Shown here: positions 20,610-30,270 of the stretch, one piece after another
Layout of the letters: the number at the start of each line of letters is the position of its first letter
Numbering within the stretch: position 1 is the stretch's first letter
Source: Pandoraea oxalativorans
GTDB lineage: Bacteria; Pseudomonadota; Gammaproteobacteria; Burkholderiales; Burkholderiaceae
DNA: 64,000 bases
NCBI RefSeq assembly: GCF_000972785.3
Contig: NZ_CP011253.3
Span: forward strand, 2,604,001 to 2,668,000
Reading direction: 5' to 3'
The notes under the pieces: generated by a model
Seen by the model: the letters and a program-made list of their open reading frames with translations, nothing else
Databases searched by the model: none
What the model was told of the DNA's origin: nothing
Made by a program: the position numbers and the translations under genes

Positions 20610-22226
20610 TTACTCCAGTCCGCGGTTCTTGAAGGACTGATCGATCTTCTTGTCGACCTGCTTGCGCACCTGATCGATGCTGAAGCTTGCCGGGCGCTGG
20701 CTCGGCGGGTAGTCGACAAAGGTCTCGAGGAATGCCGACGCCTTCATGGTCGCAATGCCGGTCATGTAGGCATTCTTAGCGAGCCAGTCGTTGTACGTAT
20801 CCGAAGTGATATCGGCTCGCTCGTACGGATCCATTCGAAGATTGAAGAGCTTGGGCACTCGCAGGCAGACGAATGGGTCCTGCCAGATGTTGAAGTGGCC
20901 CTGCGCGCGCTGTTCGCAGAACACGGCCTTCCAGTTGCCCCAACGCATGGCCACCAGTTCACCGTCGTCGTTGAAATAATAGAACTCGTCACGCGCGCCC
21001 TTCGGCGCCTTGCCGGTCAGGTAAGGCAACTGGTTGTACCCGTCGAGGTGGTTCCGGAATTTGGTCTTATTGCCCTTGGGCGTCCAGCCCTTGAGCAGAC
21101 GATCCTTGATGCCGTCGTCGCCAGCTGCGGCGAGCAGCGTCGGGAACCAGTCGAGACCGGAGAAGATCTCGTTGGACACGCTACCCGGCTTGATCTTGCC
21201 CGGCCAGCGAATCATCGCCGGCACCCGGAACGCGCCTTCCCAGTTGGAATCCTTCTCGCTGCGGAACGGTGTCATTGCCGCGTCGGGCCAGGTGAACATG
21301 TTCGGGCCGTTGTCCGTCGTGTAGATCACGATGGTGTTGTCCGTGATCTTCAGATCGTCAAGCAGTTTGAGTAGCTTGCCAACGTCCTGATCGTGTTCCC
21401 ACATGCCGTCGGCGTACTCGTTGCCGGGCATGCCGCTCTTGCCCTTGAACTCCGGCCGCACATGCGTATAGATGTGCATGCGCGTGTAATTCATCCAGAC
21501 GAAGAACGGCTTGTTCGCCTTGACCTGCTTCTGAATGAACTCGGCCGCCTTGGCACCCGTTTCGTCGTCGATGGTCTCCATGCGCTTCTTGTTGAGCGGG
21601 CCGCTGTCCTGAACCTTGCCGTCCGCCGTACTGTGAATCACGCCACGCGGCGAAAAGTTCTTCACATACGGATCGTTGGGGTCTTTCGGCCAGTACGGTC
21701 GCTCCGGTTCTTCTTCGGCGTTCAGGTGATACAGATTGCCGAAGAATTCGTCGAAGCCGTGTGCGGTCGGCAGATACTCGTTACGGTCGCCAAGGTGGTT
21801 CTTGCCGAACTGGCCGGTTGCGTAACCTAGTGGCTTAAGGGCTTCTGCAATGGTGATGTCGCCCTTTTGCAGGCCCACCTTTGCGCCCGGCGCACCGACC
21901 TTCGACAAGCCCGTGCGCAGCGGCGACTGCCCTGTGATGAACGAGGAGCGTCCCGCCGTACAACTGTTTTCGGCGTAATAGTCGGTGAAGATCATGCCTT
22001 CCTTGGCGACCCGGTCGATGTTCGGCGTGCGGTAGCCGACCAGCCCGTTGGAATAGGCGCTGATGTTCGTCTGGCCGACATCATCGCCGAAGATGACGAG
22101 GATGTTCGGGGGTTTGGTACCGCTTTGCGCTGGCGCGTCGCCGGGCGCAACCAGCACGTAAGCGGCCGTAACGGCAAGGACCGCTGTGCTGGTGAAGCTG
22201 AAGACTCGTTTAAGTGAAAATGACAT
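20610..22226 (-). CDS. Secreted type I sulfatase (arylsulfatase-like)
   Basis: 538 residues from the ATG at 22226, chosen because it begins a clean Sec signal peptide (MSFSLKRVFSFTSTAVLAVT). The metal-binding start NILVIFGDDVGQTN and the signature C-T-A-G-R with Cys89 (SCTAGRSSFITGQSPLRTG) define a type I sulfatase whose Cys must become formylglycine. TTDNGPNMF and the C-terminal sulfatase domain are present. It should hydrolyse a sulfate ester in the periplasm; the substrate is unknown. The formylglycine-generating enzyme lies two genes upstream in the same operon, which supports function. Confidence 0.9.
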   Translation of the reverse strand: MSFSLKRVFSFTSTAVLAVTAAYVLVAPGDAPAQSGTKPPNILVIFGDDVGQTNISAYSNGLVGYRTPNIDRVAKEGMIFTDYYAENSCTAGRSSFITGQSPLRTGLSKVGAPGAKVGLQKGDITIAEALKPLGYATGQFGKNHLGDRNEYLPTAHGFDEFFGNLYHLNAEEEPERPYWPKDPNDPYVKNFSPRGVIHSTADGKVQDSGPLNKKRMETIDDETGAKAAEFIQKQVKANKPFFVWMNYTRMHIYTHVRPEFKGKSGMPGNEYADGMWEHDQDVGKLLKLLDDLKITDNTIVIYTTDNGPNMFTWPDAAMTPFRSEKDSNWEGAFRVPAMIRWPGKIKPGSVSNEIFSGLDWFPTLLAAAGDDGIKDRLLKGWTPKGNKTKFRNHLDGYNQLPYLTGKAPKGARDEFYYFNDDGELVAMRWGNWKAVFCEQRAQGHFNIWQDPFVCLRVPKLFNLRMDPYERADITSDTYNDWLAKNAYMTGIATMKASAFLETFVDYPPSQRPASFSIDQVRKQVDKKIDQSFKNRGLE

Positions 22227-22243
22227 CGTCGTCTCCGGTGAGG

Positions 22244-23304
22244 TCATTGGGAGGAAAGCGGAAACACGGTGGCCCAGTCGTCCTTCATGCTCACGACGGT
22301 CCAGCCTCGGGCGACGGCGGCGTCCCACGCGCGGTCGAGTCGGCCGACTTTCGACTGACGGTCGTAGGCAAACTCGCGGGCAGCGTCGTCGTGATGCACA
22401 AGCAGCGCCAGATGCGGGCCCTGGCCCGTGGTCGTGTACTCGAGCATTTGCAGATCACCGTCGGAGTTGCCGAACGCGAGGATCGGCTTGCGCCCGATGC
22501 GGCGGTAGATGCCGACCGGTTTGCCCGGACCGTCGTCGACGAAGTCGACCTTGGGTTCACGGACCAATTCCCCCTGACCGTCACGGCTTTCGTATTTGAG
22601 GCCCTCGTCGGTGCCGATCACCTGTTCGGGCGGCACGCCGTACACGCGCTCGACCCATGCACGCATGAACTGTGTCGTGCCGCCGGAGACGATGTACGTC
22701 TTGAAGCCGTTCGCGCGCAGGTACGTCAGCAGTTCAAGCTGCGGCTGGAACACCAGCGACGTATAGGGGCGATGCAGCGTCGGGTGCTTTGCCGAGGCAA
22801 GCCATGCCTCGATGCGCGCGTCGTAGTCGGCAACGTTCATGCCGCTGTTCGCCTGCGCGAGCAATTGCAACAGCGGTTTCTTCTGTGCGCTCAGTTCGCG
22901 CAGATCGCCCGCCATCAGGGCCTGGAACGCCGGATTGCGTTTCCATTCCGGGTGCGCCGCGGCCTGCGCCTTCACCTGGTCGATCATGAAGACGAACTGG
23001 AAGTACAGCGGCTGTTCGCTCCACAACGTGCCGTCGTTATCGAACACGGCAATGCGTTCGGCCGGTGGGACATAACTGGCCGAGCCGTCCCGGGTCACGT
23101 CGGCCACGAAGCGCACGATGGCCTGCTTGGCCGCGCCGTCACGCCATGAGGGCAGGGCGTCGGCCGTGCGGACGGCCGAGGATGCAGGGGCGGCTGATTG
23201 CAGCTCGGGCGGTGTCGGTGTCTGTGGTGCACAGGCGCTGCAAGCGACAGCGCCGCGACGGCGGCGGCCGCAGCCCGACTAAAACGCGAGAGAAGTCTCT
23301 CCAT
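22244..23304 (-). pseudogene. HAD-family phosphatase lipoprotein with apparent frameshift in the signal peptide
   Basis: The HAD domain is intact: IAVFDNDGTLWSEQPLY (nucleophile Asp), IVSGG and FGNSDGDLQM. Its frame has no ATG and is open only back to a TAG near 23284. In the next frame an ATG at 23304 starts a lipoprotein signal (MERLLSRFSRAAAAAVAALS). One extra base near 23233-23238 would fuse the two frames into LAAACAPQTP, a good lipobox. Either this is a real frameshift or a sequence error, or translation starts at a GTG (23116) giving a cytoplasmic 290-residue protein. It ends 17 bp before the sulfatase start. Confidence 0.6.
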
Positions 23305-23385
23305 CCCCCAATCCTTGATCGTTGTAATGGTGCGGGTCCGTGGGCGTGAAGCGGTAAAGCGGTAAAACGACGAAGCGGTGAAGGG

Positions 23386-24639
23386 TCAGCGCGAAGGCTT
23401 ATCCGATGTCGTCGATGCGAGTTGGTGCTGCGATGCCCGGCGCGACGCCTGCCACGCGCTCTCGTCCATCACCCGCCGGAAGCCGAGATGCGACATGCTG
23501 TTGTAGGGGTCGGTGCCGCGTCGCGCGCTCGGGCGATAGCTCAGGCAATACGCTTCGTTGCACAGGAACGAGCCGCCACGCGTTACGCGCTTGGGGGCCT
23601 GCACGGGTACGCCAGGATCGGCCGGATCCCATGAGTCGGACGGGCCGGTCGGGTTGTCCGCAAGTTTGCCCGCTGCCGCTTCGCGCCGGAATTGATCGGC
23701 GCGATACCAGTCCGCGACCCACTGCCAGGCGTTGCCCGTCATATCGGACAAGCCGTACCCGTTCGGAGGGAACGTGCCGACCGGACTCGTGCCGACGGCG
23801 CCACCGGCCTTCGGATTGACGACGGGGAACGGCTGCGCCTGTTCACCTTCCCAGACGTTGGCCATCTGCTTGCCGTTCGGCGCGAAGGATTCACCCCACG
23901 CATAGGTGGCCTGTTCCAATCCGCCGCGCGCGGCGAATTCCCATTCGGCCTCGGTCGGCAGCCGCTTGCCTGCCCACTTCGCATAGGCCTGTGCGTCCTC
24001 GAACGAGACTTGCACGACAGGGTGGTCGTCCTTGCCCGCGATGTTGGTGTCCGGTCCCCCCGGATGCCGCCAGTCCGCACCCGGCACAAAACGCCACCAG
24101 CGCGAATAGTCCTGCAGCGGGACGGGTTTGTCCGTGCCGACGAACACCATCGCCCCGGCGACCAGCGCGCTCTCCGGGGGACGCGGCGTGCCCGGCGGTA
24201 ACTGCACCCGGAGCGTCTCCCAATCCGGTTTGCGCTCGGCGGTCGTGACGTAGCCCGTCGCGGCGACGAAACGACGGAACTGCGCGTTCGTGACGTGATG
24301 CGCGTCCATCCAGAAGCCGTGCACGCGCGCAGGATGGGCGGGCTTCTCGTTAGGCTGCGCCATGCGGCTGTCGCTGCCCATCAGGAATCCACCCCCGGGA
24401 ATCCACGCCATGCCCTCGGGCCCACGCACGCCGTCGCCCATGACGACCTTGATATCGCGCGGGCTCGCAGCGTCGTTGCGGGTCATCGCCCAGGACATCG
24501 CGCCACCGGCGGCGACCGAGACGCCAAGCGCCGCGCCGGCCCACAGAAGGAACGTCCGGCGACCGCGCGTCGGCGGCGAGGCGGCGGGGACTTTGCCGGA
24601 TGAGGTTTCGTGTTGCGCGATTCGCTTGCGTCGTGACAT
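23386..24639 (-). CDS. Membrane-anchored formylglycine-generating enzyme
   Basis: 417 residues from the ATG at 24639, chosen for GGGAG about ten bases upstream. After a basic stretch, GRRTFLLWAGAALGVSVAAG forms a twin-arginine-like signal or membrane anchor. The FGE domain follows, with GGGFLMGSD, PTEAEWEFAARGG, MTGNAWQWVADWY and GGSFLCNEAYCLSYRPSAR. Cys360 and Cys365 match the two catalytic cysteines of aerobic FGE. It should convert Cys89 of the operon's sulfatase to formylglycine using O2, probably on the periplasmic face. It is the first gene of the operon. Confidence 0.88.
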   Translation of the reverse strand: MSRRKRIAQHETSSGKVPAASPPTRGRRTFLLWAGAALGVSVAAGGAMSWAMTRNDAASPRDIKVVMGDGVRGPEGMAWIPGGGFLMGSDSRMAQPNEKPAHPARVHGFWMDAHHVTNAQFRRFVAATGYVTTAERKPDWETLRVQLPPGTPRPPESALVAGAMVFVGTDKPVPLQDYSRWWRFVPGADWRHPGGPDTNIAGKDDHPVVQVSFEDAQAYAKWAGKRLPTEAEWEFAARGGLEQATYAWGESFAPNGKQMANVWEGEQAQPFPVVNPKAGGAVGTSPVGTFPPNGYGLSDMTGNAWQWVADWYRADQFRREAAAGKLADNPTGPSDSWDPADPGVPVQAPKRVTRGGSFLCNEAYCLSYRPSARRGTDPYNSMSHLGFRRVMDESAWQASRRASQHQLASTTSDKPSR

Positions 24640-24739
24640 GTGTTGAAGCTCCCGCAATACGCGCTGGCGTACCTGGCTCTTTTCACGGGGTGGCACGTGA
24701 GGCAAATGCCTTTGCGATGGAAAGAGAGAGGTGCCAGCC

Positions 24740-24911
24740 TGATAAGTGGCTTAAAGATTATTATCTAATTTGCGTAAACTCAATTGAAATTTTTGTTGCA
24801 GTTGGAAATTAACCTTTGACGCGATTCGTTTGTTTGCTTAAGGTTCATGTGGGCTTTGATTTGCTTGGGAATTGCCGAGTTATTTTTAAAGTAATTTAAA
24901 TTATCGGCACT
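24740..24911. promoter_or_regulatory. AT-rich divergent promoter region of sulfatase and moxR operons
   Basis: This stretch is far richer in A/T than its surroundings and separates two divergent operons. It has many TTAAA/TAATTT runs (for example near 24890-24905) but no unique -35/-10 pair or strong palindrome I would commit to. The lowered GC runs into the first codons of the moxR-like gene. Confidence 0.4.
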
Positions 24912-25871
24912 ATGAAAAATACCATTCTTGAATTTGAAAAACATATCGGCGATGCGGTCGTCGGGCAGGAGACGGTGGTTCGTCAGATCCTGATCGCGTT
25001 GCTCGCTGACGGGCATGTCCTGCTGGAAAGCTTGCCGGGGCTTGCCAAAACCCGCACGGTGAAGGCCATTGCGGCCCGGCTGGCCGTCACGATGCGTCGT
25101 ATTCAGTTCACGCCGGACCTGCTGCCATCGGATATCACCGGGGGCGACACGCTGCTTCAATCGGGGACGGAACGCGTCCTTCAGTTTCAGCCCGGGCCGA
25201 TCTTCGGCAATCTCATTCTGGCGGACGAGATCAACCGTGCGCCCGCCAAGGTGCAGTCGGCACTGCTTGAAGCCATGGAAGAAAGGCAGGTGTCGGTGTC
25301 GGGAAAGACACATGCGATGGCCGATCTGTTTATGGTGATGGCTACGCAAAATCCGATAGAACAGGAAGGCACGTATCCCTTGCCGGAAGCGCAAATGGAT
25401 CGCTTTCTTTTAAAAATACTCATTACGTATCCGACACCGGAAAGCGAGCAGGCGATGTTGCGACTGCTCAGAAGCGAGACGAAGCAGACTTCGCCTGCGG
25501 GCGGGACGCTGTCCCAGGAGGAGGTCTTCGCCGCGCGACGGGAAATCGAGAACGTCAGCGTATCGCCTGCGGTGGACGCCTACATCGTCGCGCTGGTGAA
25601 CGGCACGCGTCACGGCATCGCCAGCGATGCCGATCTTTCGCGCTGGATCGAGGTCGGCGCAAGTCCGCGCGGGGCCATCGGTCTCGACCGCGCGGCGCGT
25701 GTGCACGCGTGGCTGGAGGACCGGGATTTCGTGACGCCGGACGACGTGAGGGCCGTCGCGCATCCGGTATTACGCCATCGACTGGTGTTGTCTTACGACG
25801 CGAACGCGGACGGCATCGACGCCGATCGCGTCGTCGACCGTCTGGTGGAGACGACACCCGTGCCCGCCTGA
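24912..25871 (+). CDS. MoxR-family AAA+ ATPase
   Basis: 319 residues with the MoxR pattern: Walker A-like LESLPGLAKTRTVKAI, Walker B LILADEINRAPAKVQSALLEAM, MATQNPIEQEGTYPLPEAQ (sensor 1) and SPRGAIGLDRAARVHAW (sensor 2). MoxR ATPases act as chaperones that work with VWA-domain partners; two VWA proteins are encoded downstream. It opens the six-gene cluster and is followed by DUF58 after 78 bp. It starts in an AT-rich leader. Confidence 0.93.
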   Translation: MKNTILEFEKHIGDAVVGQETVVRQILIALLADGHVLLESLPGLAKTRTVKAIAARLAVTMRRIQFTPDLLPSDITGGDTLLQSGTERVLQFQPGPIFGNLILADEINRAPAKVQSALLEAMEERQVSVSGKTHAMADLFMVMATQNPIEQEGTYPLPEAQMDRFLLKILITYPTPESEQAMLRLLRSETKQTSPAGGTLSQEEVFAARREIENVSVSPAVDAYIVALVNGTRHGIASDADLSRWIEVGASPRGAIGLDRAARVHAWLEDRDFVTPDDVRAVAHPVLRHRLVLSYDANADGIDADRVVDRLVETTPVPA

Positions 25872-25949
25872 CAGCGTGGGTGACGAGTGAATCGGGCGCA
25901 TCGACCTCGCCGTTGCGCCGGTAGCAGAACACCTTCCTGGAGCGTGCTC

Positions 25950-26942
25950 ATGCCTGCATCGCCGCCGTTGCCAGCCAGCCGTCGCGAAGTTCCCGTCGAC
26001 ACGCTCGGGACGGTGCATGTCGACGTGCCGCATCTGATGCGGCTGCGGTTTCGCGTGCACGGACTGAGCTTCGTCGCGCCTGCACCGGTCAGGAGCGTGT
26101 TGTCCGGTAATCACGCCTCGCGGCTGCGCGGGCGAGGGCTGAATTTCGACGAGATTCGCGGCTATGTGCCGGGTGACGACATCCGGCACATCGACTGGCG
26201 CGCATCGATGCGCGTGGCGCGCCCCCTCGTGCGTGCCTATACGGAAGAGCGCGACCGGCCCGTGCAGGTGGTGGTCGATCAGCGCATGAGCATGCATTTC
26301 GGATCGCAACGTGCGTTCAAGTCGGTCGTCGCAGCCGAAACTGCGGCGTTGGCGACGTGGATGGGCTATGCGGCGGGGGATCGTGTCGGTGGCGTGGTCT
26401 TCAACGACGTGCGCATCGAGCGGGTGCGTCCCCTGCGAAGTCTGAGCCGTATCGCCCGGCTGTTTGGCGCCATCGCTGAAATGAATGCCGAATTGCGCGC
26501 GGACAGTCCGGTGCGGACCGACTACGCGCAGTTGAATCAGGCGCTGGGTCAGTTACTCCATATGGCGCCGCACGATCATCTGATTTGCATCGTGAGCGAC
26601 TTCGCCGGTGCCGACGCGCGCACCCGGGCGTTGCTACGGCAACTGAGCGTGCATAACGACGTCGTGGCCGGTCTGGTGTTCGATCCGCTGTGGCATCACG
26701 TCGACGAGCGCAGTGCGCTGGTCGTGAGCGAAGGACATTTGCAGGTCGAGCTGCGCGTCGCGAACGAACGGGTGCGTACACCCGTCGCCGCGTTTTTCAA
26801 GGGACGCACGGCCGAAGTCGCGGAACTGCTGCGCACGAGCGGCGTGCCGTGGATGCCGCTCTCAAGCGCGGAAGCGGCGGTCGATCAGGTGCGCCGGTTG
26901 CTGGGCGCGCGTCATTCGGGCACGCACGGAGGTGGATTGTGA
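25950..26942 (+). CDS. DUF58 domain protein
   Basis: 330 residues from the ATG at 25950, preceded by GGAG. The motif GNHASRLRGRGLNFDEIRGY, then PGDDIRHIDWRASMR, is the DUF58 signature, followed by a VWA-like fold (RPVQVVVDQRMSMHFGS). DUF58 proteins accompany MoxR ATPases in aerotolerance-type operons. Its last codons overlap the next gene (TTGTGA). Confidence 0.9.
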   Translation: MPASPPLPASRREVPVDTLGTVHVDVPHLMRLRFRVHGLSFVAPAPVRSVLSGNHASRLRGRGLNFDEIRGYVPGDDIRHIDWRASMRVARPLVRAYTEERDRPVQVVVDQRMSMHFGSQRAFKSVVAAETAALATWMGYAAGDRVGGVVFNDVRIERVRPLRSLSRIARLFGAIAEMNAELRADSPVRTDYAQLNQALGQLLHMAPHDHLICIVSDFAGADARTRALLRQLSVHNDVVAGLVFDPLWHHVDERSALVVSEGHLQVELRVANERVRTPVAAFFKGRTAEVAELLRTSGVPWMPLSSAEAAVDQVRRLLGARHSGTHGGGL

Positions 26943-27514
26943 GCACTACGTGGGTTCTCGCCCAGACGGCCGCGCAACCGCCCAATATGCCGAACGACAT
27001 GCCGGACGATGTGCCGGACACCATGGACGCCTCGCTCGCGTTGACCGGGCTGGACGAACTCTCGCTCCCGCCGGCCGTGTCGTATTCGCCGCAGACGTGG
27101 GGATGGGGCGTCGTGGCGCTGCTTTTGCTACTCGGCCTGCTGTGGTGCGGCTGGCGCGCCTGGCAGCGATACCGCCGCGATCGATATCGCCGTCTGGCGC
27201 TGGGAGAACTGGAAACACTGGCGTCGATGACCCGTGATCCGGCCCGACGCACGATAGCCGTTGCGTCCCTTGCTGCGTTGCTCAAGCGCACGGCGTTGGC
27301 CGCGTACCCGGGCGCGGGTGTCGGTCGCCTGCGCGGTGTCGCGTGGATCGACTTCCTGAACGCGCATCGTGGCCGCTTCGTGGTGGCCGACGGGCATTAC
27401 CTGGCGATGGCCAGCTACGCGCCGCGTGGCGTGGACGACACCCCGCAGGGCGATATCGATGCGCTGATGCAGCGCGCCCGTGACTGGATCCGTGACCACC
27501 ATGTGGAAGTTTGA
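26939..27514 (+). CDS. DUF4381 membrane protein
   Basis: 191 residues from a GTG at 26939 that overlaps the DUF58 stop; GGAGGTGG lies just upstream and decides this start over the longer frame. One membrane helix (WGWGVVALLLLLGLLWCGW, about residues 58-76) is followed by a helical cytoplasmic domain with LASMTRDPARRTIAVASLAA and WIDFLNAHRG, characteristic of DUF4381. It probably anchors the MoxR/VWA complex at the inner membrane. Confidence 0.88.
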   Translation: MSTTWVLAQTAAQPPNMPNDMPDDVPDTMDASLALTGLDELSLPPAVSYSPQTWGWGVVALLLLLGLLWCGWRAWQRYRRDRYRRLALGELETLASMTRDPARRTIAVASLAALLKRTALAAYPGAGVGRLRGVAWIDFLNAHRGRFVVADGHYLAMASYAPRGVDDTPQGDIDALMQRARDWIRDHHVEV

Positions 27515-28610
27515 TCTGCCCTGGATGCTGGCGTTGTTGCCGCTGCCGATACTGGTCGCGTGGCTGGTGCCGCCGTACCGGGCGATGGCGCTTGCGCTGC
27601 GCACGCCGTTCTTTCACGAGATGGCGGATGCTGCCGGCGAGCGTCCGTCGCCGGGTGGCGTACGCTTGCGGCGCAACTGGTTGCAATGGCTGCTGTTGCC
27701 GCTTGTCTGGTTGCTGGTGGTGATGGCGGCGGCCCGTCCGGTGCATGTCGAAGCGCCGATTACGCACGAAACACCGGCGCGCGACCTGATGCTGGCCATC
27801 GATCTGTCGCAGTCGATGGGCACGACGGATTTCGTCAGCGCAGCCACGGGCGAGCGGACGGACCGGCTGACGGCCGTGAAACACGTGGTGGCCGACTTCA
27901 TTGCAAAACGACGCGGCGATCGCATCGGACTGGTGGTGTTCGGCGACGCCGCATACCCGCAAGCGCCGCTCACGCTGGATCACGACAGCGTGATGATCCT
28001 GCTCGATCAGATGCAGATCGGCATGGCCGGTCCACGCACGGCGCTTGGCGACGCCATCGGGCTGACCGTCAAGCTGCTGGCCGATTCGAAAGCACCGGAA
28101 AAGGTGCTGATTTTGCTGACGGACGGCAACGACACCGCCAGCAAGATTCCCCCGGATCAGGCTGCGCGCATCGCGAAGGAGCACGGGCTGGTGATCCACA
28201 CCATCGGCATCGGCGACGTCGACGCGACAGGTGAAGATCGCGTCGATCTGGCGGCCTTGCAGCGCATCTCGCAGGCGACCGGTGGCCGGTCGTATCAGGC
28301 GTTCGGTCGCGAACAGGACCTGGCCGACGTCTACACCCAGCTTGACCGTCTGACGCCCGAGCGCATCAAGCAGGAGGTCTACCGGCCGCAGACAGAGTAT
28401 TTCTGGATGACGTTGGGCCCGGCCTTGGTGATCATGACGGCGTATCACCTGTGCGCGCTGCTCATCGCGATCCTCTGCGGCGCGGCACAGCGGCGGTTGC
28501 CGACGGACAGGGAGATCGACAGCGACACCGATAAGCCCTCCTTACCGGTGAACCCGCCGACATCCGAAGCGAAGCCCGAGGTCATGGCAGGAGCCGCACA
28601 TGGAAATTGA
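27501..28610 (+). CDS. batA: BatA-type VWA-domain membrane protein
   Basis: 369 residues from the ATG at 27501, overlapping the previous gene by 14 bp. N-terminal helices (PWMLALLPLPILVAWLVPP, LLLPLVWLLVVMAAA) precede a VWA domain with an intact MIDAS motif D101-L-S-Q-S105 and further sites around GPRTALGD and LTDGNDT. A C-terminal helix ends the protein. By family it is a BatA-like partner of MoxR in the cell envelope, with Mg-dependent ligand binding. Confidence 0.87.
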   Translation: MWKFDLPWMLALLPLPILVAWLVPPYRAMALALRTPFFHEMADAAGERPSPGGVRLRRNWLQWLLLPLVWLLVVMAAARPVHVEAPITHETPARDLMLAIDLSQSMGTTDFVSAATGERTDRLTAVKHVVADFIAKRRGDRIGLVVFGDAAYPQAPLTLDHDSVMILLDQMQIGMAGPRTALGDAIGLTVKLLADSKAPEKVLILLTDGNDTASKIPPDQAARIAKEHGLVIHTIGIGDVDATGEDRVDLAALQRISQATGGRSYQAFGREQDLADVYTQLDRLTPERIKQEVYRPQTEYFWMTLGPALVIMTAYHLCALLIAILCGAAQRRLPTDREIDSDTDKPSLPVNPPTSEAKPEVMAGAAHGN

Positions 28611-30270
28611 CCTGAGCGCGTTCCACTTTCTGCGTCCGCTCTGGTTGTGGGGACTCGTGCCCGCTGTCTTGTTGCCGCTGGTCTGGCGACGGCGCAGCGA
28701 CGTTCGCGCGCGTTGGCGCAAGTTCATCGCGCCGGAACTGCTGGAGCATTTGCTCGTCGGCGATACGCGGACGTACCGCCTTCAGCCGGTGCATACGCTG
28801 GCGGTGTTGCTGGCGCTCGGCGCGGTGGCTGCAGCGGGACCGACGTGGGAGCAGGTACGGCCACCGTTTAGTCAGGACAAGGCGCCGATGGTCGTCGCAC
28901 TCGCCCTGAACCGTTCGATGGACGCTGCCGACGTGCCGCCCACGCGGCTGGAACGCGCGAAGGCGAAGGTACTGGACATCGCGCGCTCGCGCAAAGGCGC
29001 ACGCACGGGACTCGTCGTTTATGCGGGGACGTCGCATCTGGTCGTACCGCCGACGGAAGATCCGGCGATGCTCGAGCTCTATGTGCCCGCACTGGCCACC
29101 GGGCTGGTGCACAAGGACGGCAAGCGCATGGACCTTGCGCTCGACGTGGCTGAGCGACTGCTCTCGCATGACGCGGCGGCCGGGACGATCGTGTTCATCG
29201 GAGACGGCTTCGACGCGGCGTCGCGCGAGGCCTTCATCGCACGCGCGAAAGCCTCGAAGCAGCAACTGCTGTGGCTCGCGGCAGGGACGTCAAAGGGCGG
29301 TGCTGTGCGCAACGCAGACGGCACCGTCGCAACCGATGCCAGCGGCGTGCCGGTGACCGCCGGATTCGATGCCGATGGCATCCGCGAACTGGCGAGCGAC
29401 GCGGGCATACCGCTGGCGAGCTTGCGAGCGGACGGCGACGACGTCGTGTGGGTGCAGCGTCGCGCGCAGACGTATCTCGCGGAGATGGACGAAGCGCATC
29501 GCGAGCCGCGCTGGCAAGAGAACGGGTTTTGGCTGGTCATCCCCGTGCTGTTGCTCGTGCTGGTGTCGTTTCGTCGCGGATGGACGGTGAAGTGGTTGCC
29601 GGTGGTGGTGCTTTCGCTGGTGTTTGCGTCAACGCCGGATGCCGTTCGCGCCGCCGATACAGCGCCGCAACATGATGGCTGGCGATGGATCGACGCCTTC
29701 GCAACGCGCGATCAGCAGGGCCGCTGGTATTACGAAAGAGGCGACTTCGCGACGGCCGCCGCGCGCTTCGAAGACCCGATGTGGAAAGGTCGCGCCCAAT
29801 ACGCGGCGAAGGACTACGACGACGCGCTTGCGACGTTCTCGCAGCTATTCACGCAGCAGAAAAACGAGACCGCCGCGTTCTACATGGGCAATTCGCTGGC
29901 GCATCTGGGCGACTATGAGGGCGCGGTCAAGGCCTACGAGATCGCGCTGAAGCTGCATCCCGGCTGGGCCGAAGCGACGGCGAACATCGCGCTGATGAAA
30001 GACCTGCTCAAGGCCGACGAGCAGACGGAGGAGGCGCACCAGCAGCCGTCGCAGGGGCAGGACAAGGAAGATACGAAAAAGGGGAAGGGGGCGCCGCAGA
30101 CCGTGGTGTCGATGGCGCCGACGGAGGACGTCTGGATGCGCGGACTCAACACGTCCCCCGCCATGTTCCTTCGTCAGCGCTTCGAACAGGAGGCTGCGAC
30201 GCCGTCGGTGAAGCCCGTGGCGCGCGGCGCGTCTGCACCGAGCGGCGGTGCAAAGGGGGCTGCACCATGA
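28600..30270 (+). CDS. batB: BatB/BatC fusion: VWA domain plus TPR repeats
   Basis: 556 residues starting at 28600 inside the end of batA. Two N-terminal helices, a VWA domain and a helix near residue 310 (FWLVIPVLLLVLVSF) are followed by about two TPR units (residues ~385-470, e.g. YMGNSLAHLGDYEGAVKAYE) and a charged tail. The MIDAS position reads N104-R-S-M-D108 instead of DxSxS, so metal binding is probably lost while the adjacent BatA keeps it. It combines BatB and BatC roles in one chain. Confidence 0.85.
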   Translation: MEIDLSAFHFLRPLWLWGLVPAVLLPLVWRRRSDVRARWRKFIAPELLEHLLVGDTRTYRLQPVHTLAVLLALGAVAAAGPTWEQVRPPFSQDKAPMVVALALNRSMDAADVPPTRLERAKAKVLDIARSRKGARTGLVVYAGTSHLVVPPTEDPAMLELYVPALATGLVHKDGKRMDLALDVAERLLSHDAAAGTIVFIGDGFDAASREAFIARAKASKQQLLWLAAGTSKGGAVRNADGTVATDASGVPVTAGFDADGIRELASDAGIPLASLRADGDDVVWVQRRAQTYLAEMDEAHREPRWQENGFWLVIPVLLLVLVSFRRGWTVKWLPVVVLSLVFASTPDAVRAADTAPQHDGWRWIDAFATRDQQGRWYYERGDFATAAARFEDPMWKGRAQYAAKDYDDALATFSQLFTQQKNETAAFYMGNSLAHLGDYEGAVKAYEIALKLHPGWAEATANIALMKDLLKADEQTEEAHQQPSQGQDKEDTKKGKGAPQTVVSMAPTEDVWMRGLNTSPAMFLRQRFEQEAATPSVKPVARGASAPSGGAKGAAP

